A stretch of DNA of 61,377 nt, taken from positions 1 to 61,377 of the forward strand of contig CBDULP010000013.1 in NCBI GenBank assembly GCA_965368085.1, given 5' to 3'. This stretch comes from Peptoclostridium sp965368085. Its GTDB lineage: Bacteria; Bacillota; Clostridia; Peptostreptococcales; Peptostreptococcaceae. The position numbers and the translations under genes are program-made. Within the stretch, counting starts at the first letter, position 1. Every line of letters starts with the position of its first letter. The notes under the pieces are model-generated. The model worked only from the letters and a program-made list of their open reading frames with translations. It did no database searches and was not told the DNA's origin. Of this stretch, positions 1 through 7,554 are shown piece by piece.

Positions 1-450
1 AAGTACACCGTCAGTGAATTTTGCGAAGACGTTTCCCCGGGAGACTGAGCCATGCCAGAGCTGCCTGAAATTGCCAGAGTCCCCCGAAGACTTCACATGA
101 GCCGTTGTAATCCATGGGGCCGTTTCCGTTGTTTGTTGGACCGCTTACAAGTAAGCATCTGCCGGCCTTGAAGCCCTTTGTGGAAATAGTATCATCGTTA
201 GAATTTTCAGTTTCGGCAGAATCCCTCCTGCCCCATCGCATGTTCATGTCGCCGTTTGTGTTGAAGCTTGCATTGGAGCTGCCTTCTCCTGTGACAATGG
301 AAAAATCTCCACCATTTACCTGAAGCAGGGTTTCGGTTTGGACTCCGTCGCTGACTGCTGTTATATTGAATGTTCCTCCGTCCAGGGAAATCCATTCCTT
401 CTCGGGGTCTTCGTCAATCTTTTTTATCAGCTTGTTCCTGTCTAACTGGG
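1..450 (-). pseudogene. 3' remnant of a carbohydrate-binding (DUF4353-like) surface protein gene
   Basis: Read on the minus strand, an open frame with no start codon runs from about 450 down to about 77. It shows Gly-rich beta-strand repeats typical of DUF4353-like carbohydrate-binding domains: LDGGTFNITAVSDGVQT, VNGGDFSIVTGEGSS and VSGPTNNGNGPMDYNGS. Just after SCEVFGG the frame breaks. The expected family ending, SGSSGMAQSPGETSSQNS, continues in another frame to the window edge, consistent with loss of one base. The 5' end abuts a histidine-kinase fragment on the other strand, so the gene is truncated at both levels. It was probably an exported protein, but no signal sequence remains. The family assignment rests on remembered repeat patterns. 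Confidence 0.6.
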
Positions 451-735
451 CCCTTCGCCCGGCGAGAATGGAAAGGTAACAGTGAATTTAAAGCGCGTCC
501 AGGAGCAGATATGCCCTTCAGTGAGAAATACAGGAGAATCCATACCGGCTGAACACCTGGAGCATATATTTGAGAGGTTTTACCGCTCTGACAGTTCCAG
601 AGTAAGAAAAGAGGGAGGCTATGGATTGGGACTTGCCGTTGCAAAAAAATAGCTGAAAGCCACAGCGGGAATGTATCTGTAAGGAGCGACAAAAAATCGG
701 GAACTGTGTTTGAAGTATGTTTCCCAAACAAGTAA
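446..735 (+). pseudogene. 3' remnant of a sensor histidine kinase gene
   Basis: The frame encodes the C-terminal ATP-binding half of a histidine kinase: PGENGKVTVNLKRV, then VRNTGESIPAEHLEHIFERF, YRSDSSR and the G2-like GYGLGLAVAKK. A run of seven A bases (643-649) is one short of what the reading needs; past it the frame shifts and continues IAESHSGNVSVRSD, KSGTVFEVCFPNK and a TAA at 733-735. The sensor, HAMP and His-box parts and the N box are absent. It joins head-on to the relic of a carbohydrate-binding protein gene near 450, so a rearrangement probably removed the 5' part. A second, different kinase relic lies at about 5.3-5.7 kb. Confidence 0.75.
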
Positions 736-742
736 TCATGAA

Positions 743-790
743 AATAAGAAGTTTGCCTGCAAAATAAACCTTGCCGGCAAACTTCTTATT
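743..790. terminator. perfect 15-bp inverted-repeat terminator
   Basis: Arms 743-757 (AATAAGAAGTTTGCC) and 776-790 are perfect inverted copies around an 18-nt loop, just past the histidine-kinase relic. It could end transcription from either side; the T-run after the right arm is short. Confidence 0.7.
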
Positions 791-858
791 CTTTGTTAGA
801 AAATATAAAATTCATATTTCTCTCCGATTTTTTTATTGTTTTTAAAAAATTTGGATTT

Positions 859-942
859 TCAACATGAAGATATTACATAAAACACTATAATAGCAAGCAT
901 TCCGATGGCTATACGAAGTAGTGAATTTTGACGAACATCCAT
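859..942 (-). CDS. 27-residue single-span membrane microprotein
   Basis: A 27-codon ORF starts at an ATG (942) with a strong ribosome site, GGAGGTG, five bases upstream. The product begins MDVRQNSLLRIAIGM and continues as an uninterrupted hydrophobic stretch LAIIVFYVI before ending SSC. A short polar, positively charged N-terminus followed by one membrane helix of about 15 residues is the usual shape of bacterial membrane microproteins. No homologue is recognised. It stands alone between the terminator at 743-790 and the hydrolase gene, on the opposite strand to both neighbours. The ribosome site is the main reason to believe it is translated; no promoter was identified with confidence. Confidence 0.5.
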   Translation of the reverse strand: MDVRQNSLLRIAIGMLAIIVFYVISSC

Positions 943-1289
943 ATGAGCACCTCCGATGAAATAGATTTAAAAGTCATGCATATTGTATATATACACATAA
1001 ATGTTTAAAAATTAACATAAAAATCAAAAAAACTTACAGGAAAAGAAATATTTTTTATATTTATTCATAAAACAGGATATATTATCAATTACTGTAAATG
1101 TAATTATTCTATATAATTGAAAAATATCCACTAACATGATAAATTCATCAACTGAGAAATTCAGCTCTATACTCTTTTGATTTACACAAATCAGCAATTT
1201 TGACGGGTAGCATATATTTTAAGAGGATATGCTATGGAAACGTAATTAAAAGGTCAAATAGTTGATTTTCATTTGGTAGCCGTGGTAAT
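943..1289. other. AT-rich intergenic region
   Basis: Very AT-rich spacer between the microprotein (minus strand) and the hydrolase (plus strand). It must hold both promoters, but no convincing -35/-10 pair, structured RNA or repeat was recognised. Confidence 0.4.
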
Positions 1290-2096
1290 ATGGATGATAA
1301 TTATTTTATTTTTTATATCGATGGATGCGGAGGGAAACGGTTGTTATATTATAGAAAAAAGGATAATGGAAATAGAGACTGGGTTGTATTCATACATCCG
1401 CTGGGCGGGAGCTCCATAACCTACTACAGGCAGATAAAGGATTTGCAGAAAAAATTCAACCTTCTGCTTGTAGATTTGCATGGGCACGGCAAATCGGATA
1501 GAGGAATAGAGGGTATGGACATAAAAGATATCCCAAAGGATATTGTGGACATTATGGATAATGAAAACATACAATCTGCATACTTTGTGGGAATGTGCCT
1601 TGGAAATGTGGTTGTGGACCTTATTTATGAATATTATCCCCACAGAATAAAGTCAATTGTATACGGTGCTGCGGCGAAGGAGATTAACTTTATCAACAGC
1701 ATGTTGCTTAATACAGGGAACATATTCAAGCACTTTATGCCCCACTTTGTACTATACAATTTGTTTGCATCACTTATGATGCCCAGGAAAAACCACAAGG
1801 AGTCCAGAAGACTCTTTGTAAGGGAAGCTAAGAAAATGAAAAGAAAAGATTTTATGGACTGGTACAGCTTAATCATTAGAAATCAGAAGTTCTATGCAAG
1901 CAGAGATATTAAAAACGATTTAATCAAAAAACTGTATGTATTTGGGAGCGAAGATCACTTATTCATTTCAAAAGCGAAGAAATACGTAGAAAAAGATTGC
2001 AATTCTAAACTGCACATCATATATGGAGCAGGACATATGTGCAATATTGACGGATACAGAGAATTCAACAAAATGGCTATTGAGTTTTTTACATAG
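1290..2096 (+). CDS. alpha/beta hydrolase with Cys in the nucleophile elbow
   Basis: A 268-residue single-domain alpha/beta hydrolase. The oxyanion region HPLGGSS (about 36-42), the strand LLLVDLHGHGKSD (about 58-70) and the nucleophile elbow GMCLGN (101-106) are in the standard order; a late Asp in FGSEDHLF and a His in GAGHMCN (about 249) complete a triad. The elbow carries Cys103 instead of the usual Ser (codon TGC), giving G-x-C-x-G as in PhaC-type polyester synthases and some dienelactone hydrolases. No signal peptide; cytoplasmic. The ribosome site before the ATG is weak. Substrate unknown. A bidirectional terminator follows at once, so the gene is monocistronic. Confidence 0.85.
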   Translation: MDDNYFIFYIDGCGGKRLLYYRKKDNGNRDWVVFIHPLGGSSITYYRQIKDLQKKFNLLLVDLHGHGKSDRGIEGMDIKDIPKDIVDIMDNENIQSAYFVGMCLGNVVVDLIYEYYPHRIKSIVYGAAAKEINFINSMLLNTGNIFKHFMPHFVLYNLFASLMMPRKNHKESRRLFVREAKKMKRKDFMDWYSLIIRNQKFYASRDIKNDLIKKLYVFGSEDHLFISKAKKYVEKDCNSKLHIIYGAGHMCNIDGYREFNKMAIEFFT

Positions 2097-2116
2097 AATA
2101 ATTTATAAATAGGCAT

Positions 2117-2164
2117 AAAAAGGTGAGAGATTAATGATTTTATAAATGATTCTCTCACCTTTTT
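2117..2164. terminator. bidirectional terminator
   Basis: Arms AAAAAGGTGAGAGA (2117-2130) and its inverse (2151-2164), with A-runs and T-runs on both flanks. It lies between the convergent hydrolase and diguanylate cyclase genes and can serve both. Confidence 0.85.
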
Positions 2165-2224
2165 ATATGGATATGCAATGGAAACAAAATGTAGATTTGA
2201 AAGTGGAATTTTTTATGAGCATAT

Positions 2225-4468
2225 TCAATTTGTTTCGAAATAGCAAACTTGGTTTTTACCGTTTTGCTTTGCCTTGTATAATGCTATGTCGGCCTGTTTA
2301 AATATATCGGTTGGAATCATTTTATCTGTCGAATGGCATAGGCCTATACTGACGGAATAACGAATCGTCTGATTGCAGTGAGTAAAAGGTGTGCCTGCTA
2401 TAGCGACTCGGATATCTTCAACGATGCTACAGGCATTTTTGCATTGCGCCGAGTCGAAGACAATTCCAAATTCTTCGCCGCCTATTCTTGAAACGAATGC
2501 AGACGAGCAGCATATGTCGAGCAGTGTTTTTGCGGTTTTTTTCAGGACGAGGTCCCCGACGTCGTGTCCATATGTGTCATTTATGTTTTTAAAATCGTCT
2601 ATATCAATTATTGCCAGACAAGACCCGGTTTTTATTTGATTCATTTTTTTTGAAAACATGCGCCTGTTGTACAACCCTGTAAGGGCATCAGTTGAGGCCA
2701 TGCGATTTAGCTCATTTTCCATGGCTATTCGATGTGAAATGTCAATGATTGTACCTTCGCAGAAAATTTCAACTCCATTATTTTCCACGATCTGAGAAGT
2801 TATTTCAGCAGTAATCGAGTCTCCATTTCTTTTGACCATATGCAAATGGCGTTTTGCCTGGTGAGATTGAGGCCGAGAAAGGCTGTCGAGGAACTCATCC
2901 CACTTAATACTGTCATCTATCATAGAGTAACTTTTTGAGTTCAAGGCAATGCTGAGTTCATATGGAAATTCAAAGCCAAAGATTTCTGCCATGCAAGGGT
3001 TTACCATTTGGAAGCCGCTTTTGTTGCCGTAGCGAAATATGCCAATGGGCATGTTTTCGAAAAGACTTCGAAAATGCGCTTCGCTTTTGTTGACTGCCGC
3101 AATTAGTTCAATAAGTTCTTCGTTGGATGTCTGAAGTTCTTCATTCATTTCATTGATTTCAAATGTGCGCTGCTCTATGATTCCCTCAAGGTTTTCATTT
3201 TGTTCATTCAAAGCTATATTTATGCGCATATTCTCTTCAAGAAGCTCCTCGGAGTATTCGTATGCTCGTGTAAAGCGCTTTGCCAGAATGTAGGATTGCG
3301 CATAAATGAGAAGCATTAAAGCAAATGGTGTCAGTGAAGTCGTTCCTATTATGCCGCCTTCATAAAGCATGTCGTTTAGTGCAGCCAATATGAGCAGAAA
3401 GAAACTTATAAGCATTGCTCGAGCGCCGGTTTCACTTCTTCTTGCCGCATTTACAATTACAATGAGCAGATATGCAAAACTTACAAACACCACAATTTCA
3501 AAAGGTATTAAAAGTATATCAAATACACGTGCTGGAAATAGTATTGTTGTAGCTGTTACTATTGAAGTGCTTGCAATCATGAGCTTTTTGACGGACGTAT
3601 GCCTGAATGTGGAAAATGCGCTCTGGACAAAAAGCACAATGGAGGCTACTGTTATGTAAAATGTAATGTAAGCGAGTTTCATAAACATTTCCCAGGGTAT
3701 ATTCGGAAAGACTTCATATATGAAGCGATCGCCTACCATTAGTGTTCTTGCAGAATAAGCAATGCATAAAATGCTGAAAAAGAGTGAGCTTCTATCACGA
3801 TGCCTTAGCATATAAATCATAAAGTGATAGAGTCCCATAATGAATATGCAGCCAAACGTTATAAGATCCAATGCGAGCCTGTATTTTTTATGTTCTTTAA
3901 TGGCTGACTCGCTTCCAATATACAAGTCTTTTATTACAAAGCGCCTGTGGTTGAAATTCGAAAAGTGAATCACAAGTTGAATTTTCCCGCTGTTTTCGCC
4001 GATTGTTCCTACGGCGGGATGCCACACGGCCGTCATGCTGCGTGCACTTGCGCCTGTTTTGCCATTTGAAGCTATAAGTGTACCGTTTGCGTAAATGTCA
4101 AATGCAGATGTTATATAAGTGCTTTCGATGGCGAGCGTATGCGAGTTTGCTGCTGTATCGATATCCAGAACCAAGGTTCCAAACCCTTGGTTTCCAATTT
4201 TTGTGCCATCAACATTTAGACTACTCCAGTTTTGAGGCACAACTACGTACGTATCAAGACTTTTTATTTTTTGCTTGTCATGCACCGGATCGAGAAACTG
4301 GTTCCATGCAATTTTCCATTCTCCCCTAATCTTGTATACGTTTTTGTCGTCAAATTCCCGTTCGGATAAATCTAGATTTCCGCCTTTGGCATGGTCGATA
4401 TTCACATCAGTACATCCTGTCATCAAAATAAGCACGCAAAACAAAATAGACAGAAATAAGCGCTTCAT
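2225..4468 (-). CDS. lipoprotein-type 7TM sensor diguanylate cyclase (7TMR-DISM, PAS, GGDEF)
   Basis: 747 residues. A lipoprotein signal ends at LMTGC (Cys19). A beta-rich extracytoplasmic sensor region of the 7TMR-DISMED2 kind follows (about 45-190), then seven membrane helices (about 200-395), a coiled coil rich in Glu/Asn (about 400-460), a PAS domain (about 465-580) and a GGDEF domain (about 590-747). The cyclase motif is RIGGEEFGIVF and the metal/GTP segment IDIDDFKNINDTYGHDVGD is intact, so it should make c-di-GMP. No RxxD inhibitory site is seen before the GGEEF. Its start lies 4 bp after the stop of the upstream peptidase gene, so the two form an operon. The combination of a lipobox and seven helices is unusual but the lipobox is clear. 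Confidence 0.9.
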   Translation of the reverse strand: MKRLFLSILFCVLILMTGCTDVNIDHAKGGNLDLSEREFDDKNVYKIRGEWKIAWNQFLDPVHDKQKIKSLDTYVVVPQNWSSLNVDGTKIGNQGFGTLVLDIDTAANSHTLAIESTYITSAFDIYANGTLIASNGKTGASARSMTAVWHPAVGTIGENSGKIQLVIHFSNFNHRRFVIKDLYIGSESAIKEHKKYRLALDLITFGCIFIMGLYHFMIYMLRHRDRSSLFFSILCIAYSARTLMVGDRFIYEVFPNIPWEMFMKLAYITFYITVASIVLFVQSAFSTFRHTSVKKLMIASTSIVTATTILFPARVFDILLIPFEIVVFVSFAYLLIVIVNAARRSETGARAMLISFFLLILAALNDMLYEGGIIGTTSLTPFALMLLIYAQSYILAKRFTRAYEYSEELLEENMRINIALNEQNENLEGIIEQRTFEINEMNEELQTSNEELIELIAAVNKSEAHFRSLFENMPIGIFRYGNKSGFQMVNPCMAEIFGFEFPYELSIALNSKSYSMIDDSIKWDEFLDSLSRPQSHQAKRHLHMVKRNGDSITAEITSQIVENNGVEIFCEGTIIDISHRIAMENELNRMASTDALTGLYNRRMFSKKMNQIKTGSCLAIIDIDDFKNINDTYGHDVGDLVLKKTAKTLLDICCSSAFVSRIGGEEFGIVFDSAQCKNACSIVEDIRVAIAGTPFTHCNQTIRYSVSIGLCHSTDKMIPTDIFKQADIALYKAKQNGKNQVCYFETN

Positions 4469-4471
4469 AGT

Positions 4472-5122
4472 CTATTTGACCTCTAAATAGGGACCATTGC
4501 AAAGTGAGGCCCTTCCAAGCAGAGGAATACTTTTCTTGTCTGAAAAATCTTTTGGCATGTAGCTATTTGGAACATAATCTTTTGTAAGAAGCCCCATATG
4601 AATGTAGGTGTCGGCTATAAGCTCGCTGCAAAAATATTTTGCGGGTTCGGGGTCGCGGTTTTTAAATTTTCCCTCGAAAAAGTCTTTGAACATTTGCATT
4701 TCAGATTCTGGATAATCATCTGAATGCACTTTGAATATGAATTCCCTCAGATTGCTGTGCATGCAGTCAAGGTCATTTCCGAGGATTCCCGGGTCAAGGT
4801 AGCGTACCTGAAAAAGGTTGTCATATCCATCCGTTTTATCGGTTTGAATACGGGTTTTCAAATCGACCAGCATCGGACCTGCTTTGGGCTTGTCTGCCAT
4901 AGCGTCGTCAAGATTTTTAAGCGTATTGGATTCCCATAGCAGAAGATTGGGATAGTCAATTCCTATGTCTTGGGGGCGTACGGCCATTCCTACATGGGAC
5001 CACTTTGTCCCCTGGAGAAATTCTGTAAGTTCACTTGACTTGAGTTGACCGTGAAAAAGTATAATATCACCTGTTTGAAGCGTCTTATGTATTTCATCAT
5101 AGCTTACTTTTTTAAATTCCAT
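4472..5122 (-). CDS. YiiX-like permuted papain (NlpC/P60-type) amidase
   Basis: 216 residues from the ATG at 5122, which has GGAGGG upstream; a TTG at 5140 in the same frame lies before that ribosome site. Motifs match the permuted papain fold of the YiiX/YycO type: GDIILFHG near the N-terminus, the His in TKWSHVGMAV and the Cys in YFCSELIAD, in the permuted order. Members of this group hydrolyse amide or ester bonds in cell-wall or lipid substrates; the substrate here is unknown. No signal peptide is seen, so it may act in the cytoplasm or at the inner membrane. It is the first gene of a two-gene operon with the diguanylate cyclase, an association that suggests a c-di-GMP-linked envelope function (inference). 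Confidence 0.75.
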   Translation of the reverse strand: MEFKKVSYDEIHKTLQTGDIILFHGQLKSSELTEFLQGTKWSHVGMAVRPQDIGIDYPNLLLWESNTLKNLDDAMADKPKAGPMLVDLKTRIQTDKTDGYDNLFQVRYLDPGILGNDLDCMHSNLREFIFKVHSDDYPESEMQMFKDFFEGKFKNRDPEPAKYFCSELIADTYIHMGLLTKDYVPNSYMPKDFSDKKSIPLLGRASLCNGPYLEVK

Positions 5123-5289
5123 AATAACCCTCCGATTCAAATTGATTCATTTTATGTAACAAAAAGTCGAAAATCTCTAATTACTATTATACCAAAAACA
5201 CAACAAATCAATCGGCATAGACGATAAAAAGCGTTCTAAAAATAAACTTAATGCAAATCAGAAATATAGAGCTGTAACTTAATATTACA

Positions 5290-5686
5290 AGCACAATTAA
5301 AAAACGTATTTGGAGTTGGATATAAATTCGAGGTGCAATGATGAAAAAAACAGGATAGTTTTTAAGCTTTTTACTGTTATTGCCGGAATACTCATGGCTT
5401 TTTTGGCGTTTCAATTTCTATTCCAGTATTTTCACATGGAGAAATTCTATGTCTGCAGCAAGAAAAAAGCAATAACAAATGAAATCATATTTTCTATTTA
5501 CTCTGATTGCGGCGATGGTTTTGGCGATTGCCGCGGCATACTTTTATTCGAATGGGATGAGAAAAAGCTTGAAAAGGTTATAAGGAATTTTTACTATAAT
5601 GCGATAAAGTACACCCCTGAAAACGGAACTATAAATATAATTGTGCAAAAAAGATGTATTTTTGCCATGGAAAATAGCCCGGCCTA
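5290..5686 (+). pseudogene. eroded two-component pair: response regulator 3' end plus histidine kinase fragments
   Basis: Several pieces lie in order but in different frames. The first (about 5291-5341) reads LKNVFGVGYKFEVQ and stop, the usual end of an OmpR-type response regulator. It is followed by a kinase N-terminus, KNRIVFKLFTVIAGILMAF, that begins out of frame after a run of seven A bases. Next comes a second transmembrane piece, MKSYFLFTLIAAMVLAIAA (about 5487 on). Then comes the N box, LEKVIRNFYYNAIKYTPENG (about 5560-5630), and IFAMENSPAYI. The His box and the G boxes are missing. At least two internal deletions and two frame changes are needed, so the locus is dead. Its end runs into the 3' end of the minus-strand BKACE gene. 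It overlaps in content with the relic at 446-735 but differs in sequence, so they come from two kinases. Confidence 0.75.
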
Positions 5687-6565
5687 CATTTTAGAAGCTG
5701 CATCCATGACTCCGTACTCACCAAATCCCCTGTTGAGGCCTAAAACAGACCTGAGCTCTGAAGGTTCCATCACCTGAGTACCGTTGGCATTTCCGATGTT
5801 GTGAACTCTCTTTAAGAGATCTATATTGGAGGCGAGCTTTGTCCTGGATTTGTCGTACCAGATATTATCTTCCAGCCCGACTCTCACGCCGAACCCCATA
5901 GATATGGCAAGTGAGTTCATGGGGAGCTGGAAGTTTCCTATTCCTCCTATTGAAAATACAGACTGCTCGGGAAGGTCTCTCACCATAAGTCCAACGTGGG
6001 CCAAATCGGCCTGCGCACAGGCTATGTTGCCTACTATGAGGTTGAAATAGTAAGGCGGATTTATCAATTTCTTTTTAATTAGGTATTTGGCGTAGTTGAT
6101 CATGCCAGCATCGAACGCTTCAAGCTCAGGTTTTATGCCGCGGCGAAGCATTTCCTGTGAAAGGCGCATTATCATTGTAGGCTCGTTTATGCTGACTTGG
6201 GCGTTGAAGTTTAGCGAGCTGAGCGTAAGGCTTGCCATATCAGGCTTTAAGTCGCTCTCGAGCTGCAGTGCATCTGATCTTTTTTCAAACTCGTTGAAGC
6301 TGCGGCCGCTTGTTGATACGCATATAATAAGATCGGGGGCAAACTCCCTTATTCCGCTGATTATTTGGGCGTATATCTCCTTTTTGTAGCATGGTTTGTG
6401 GGTTATCTGGTCTCTTACATGAAGATGGACAGATGTTATGCCTATTTCGCAGGCTCTTTTGACGTCCTCTATTATTTCATGGCAGTATATGGGAACGTAT
6501 GGCGTCTGGCTCTTTTGGGGAAGCATGCCCGTAGGTGTAAAGTTGACAACGAATTTATTATCCAT
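5684..6565 (-). CDS. BKACE family beta-keto acid cleavage enzyme (DUF849)
   Basis: About 293 residues from the ATG at 6565; a GTG two codons earlier is also possible. The family condenses or cleaves beta-keto acids with acetyl-CoA using Zn; the founding member is 3-keto-5-aminohexanoate cleavage enzyme of lysine fermentation. The metal ligands HLHVRD and the later Glu in GVRVGLEDNIW are present, as are VNFTPTGM at the N-terminus and SIGGIGNFQLP. It overlaps the end of the upstream acyltransferase gene by a few bases, so both are translated from one message. Other lysine-fermentation genes are not next to it, so the real substrate is open; the acyltransferase neighbour suggests a biosynthetic use (inference). 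Confidence 0.85.
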   Translation of the reverse strand: MDNKFVVNFTPTGMLPQKSQTPYVPIYCHEIIEDVKRACEIGITSVHLHVRDQITHKPCYKKEIYAQIISGIREFAPDLIICVSTSGRSFNEFEKRSDALQLESDLKPDMASLTLSSLNFNAQVSINEPTMIMRLSQEMLRRGIKPELEAFDAGMINYAKYLIKKKLINPPYYFNLIVGNIACAQADLAHVGLMVRDLPEQSVFSIGGIGNFQLPMNSLAISMGFGVRVGLEDNIWYDKSRTKLASNIDLLKRVHNIGNANGTQVMEPSELRSVLGLNRGFGEYGVMDAASKM

Positions 6566-7235
6566 GCACACTCATCCTCATCCCTTCTTCTTTGTGATAT
6601 CCTATTACGCGGCCTGGGTTTCCAACATTTTTTGAATAGGGCTCAGTATTTCTTATCAAGACGCATCCGGCTCCTACAAGCGTCTCCTCTTCGACTGTCG
6701 TATTATTCACTATTGTGCTTCCAAGGCCTATATAGCAGTTGTTTTTTAATTCGCAGTCCCCTCCTATAGAGCAGCCCGCGGTTATGACATTGTTGTCTCC
6801 AAGTTTGAATCCATGTCCGAGATATACATTTTGTCTTATAAGGTTGTTGTTTCCCATGCGGCCTTCGATTCCAATGTGAGTTTGTCCCATCACTATGTTG
6901 TTATCACCCATTGCTATTTCCACCGGGATGTCGGCCTTTTTGCTTATGTAGTTTCTTAGCCTGTAGCCCTTGCTTTTCGCCCTACTGTATTTTTTCTCCC
7001 TGTCCCTCATGCAGTCGTACCCGTCGAAAAGGGCAACCATGTCATATTCATCGGGAGGGTAAAGTTCCTGCACCACTTCCATGTCTACAATAGGAAGTCC
7101 CAGCATTTGCGTTCTGCCATGAATATGGCCTGTGTCGACTGCAAAGCAGGCTATTTCAAAGCTGTCATCGCCAAGCGCGTCATTATACAGCATTTTGCTC
7201 AATATATTCATACCGTAAACTATAACCTTTTTCAT
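6558..7235 (-). CDS. NeuD-like hexapeptide-repeat acyltransferase
   Basis: 225 residues. The N-terminal half is a small Rossmann-like domain (VIVYGMNILSKML) as in NeuD/PglD sugar acetyltransferases. From about residue 105 the sequence is a left-handed beta helix with repeated hydrophobic hexads: IAMGDNNIVMGQTHIG, MGNNNLIRQNVYLG, LGDNNVITAGCSIGG and CYIGLGSTIVNNTTV. The likely catalytic His is in YLGHGF. Such enzymes O- or N-acetylate nucleotide sugars or glycans with acetyl-CoA. The gene heads an overlapping pair with the BKACE gene and is divergent from an asparagine-synthase-like gene that is also common in glycan clusters. The exact substrate cannot be read from the sequence. Confidence 0.75.
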   Translation of the reverse strand: MKKVIVYGMNILSKMLYNDALGDDSFEIACFAVDTGHIHGRTQMLGLPIVDMEVVQELYPPDEYDMVALFDGYDCMRDREKKYSRAKSKGYRLRNYISKKADIPVEIAMGDNNIVMGQTHIGIEGRMGNNNLIRQNVYLGHGFKLGDNNVITAGCSIGGDCELKNNCYIGLGSTIVNNTTVEEETLVGAGCVLIRNTEPYSKNVGNPGRVIGYHKEEGMRMSVHG

Positions 7236-7554
7236 TCATGTCACCCTTTCGAAGCAAAGCCAACACTAGGATGGATGTTTGACATTGTCCAATTTGTATT
7301 TAGAATATTTATTACCCTGTTTTTACGGGCTCAACACAAATACGGAATTTTCTATTTGAACAAAATTTCCGGACCATTTTACATCAGAATTTTTGATTCG
7401 TGTTGCGAGGTTCACACAGGAATGATTGCCAATTGATTATATTTTGCTTCAATGCGGATGAAAAAAGGTAGATATCTAAATATATATAGAATCTGTTGAT
7501 TTGAAATGAAAGCATCACAGGCTAAACCGGCTGAATGATGGATTGGAGGGAGCC
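7236..7554. other. divergent intergenic region
   Basis: About 320 bp between divergent genes. It has a small palindrome TAGATATCTA near 7470. No clear sigma-A promoter or structured leader was recognised. Confidence 0.4.

Noticed and set aside
446..5686. One histidine kinase gene split by a 5-kb insertion
   Set aside because: The two fragments overlap by about 25 residues around the N box and differ in sequence there, so they are not halves of one gene.
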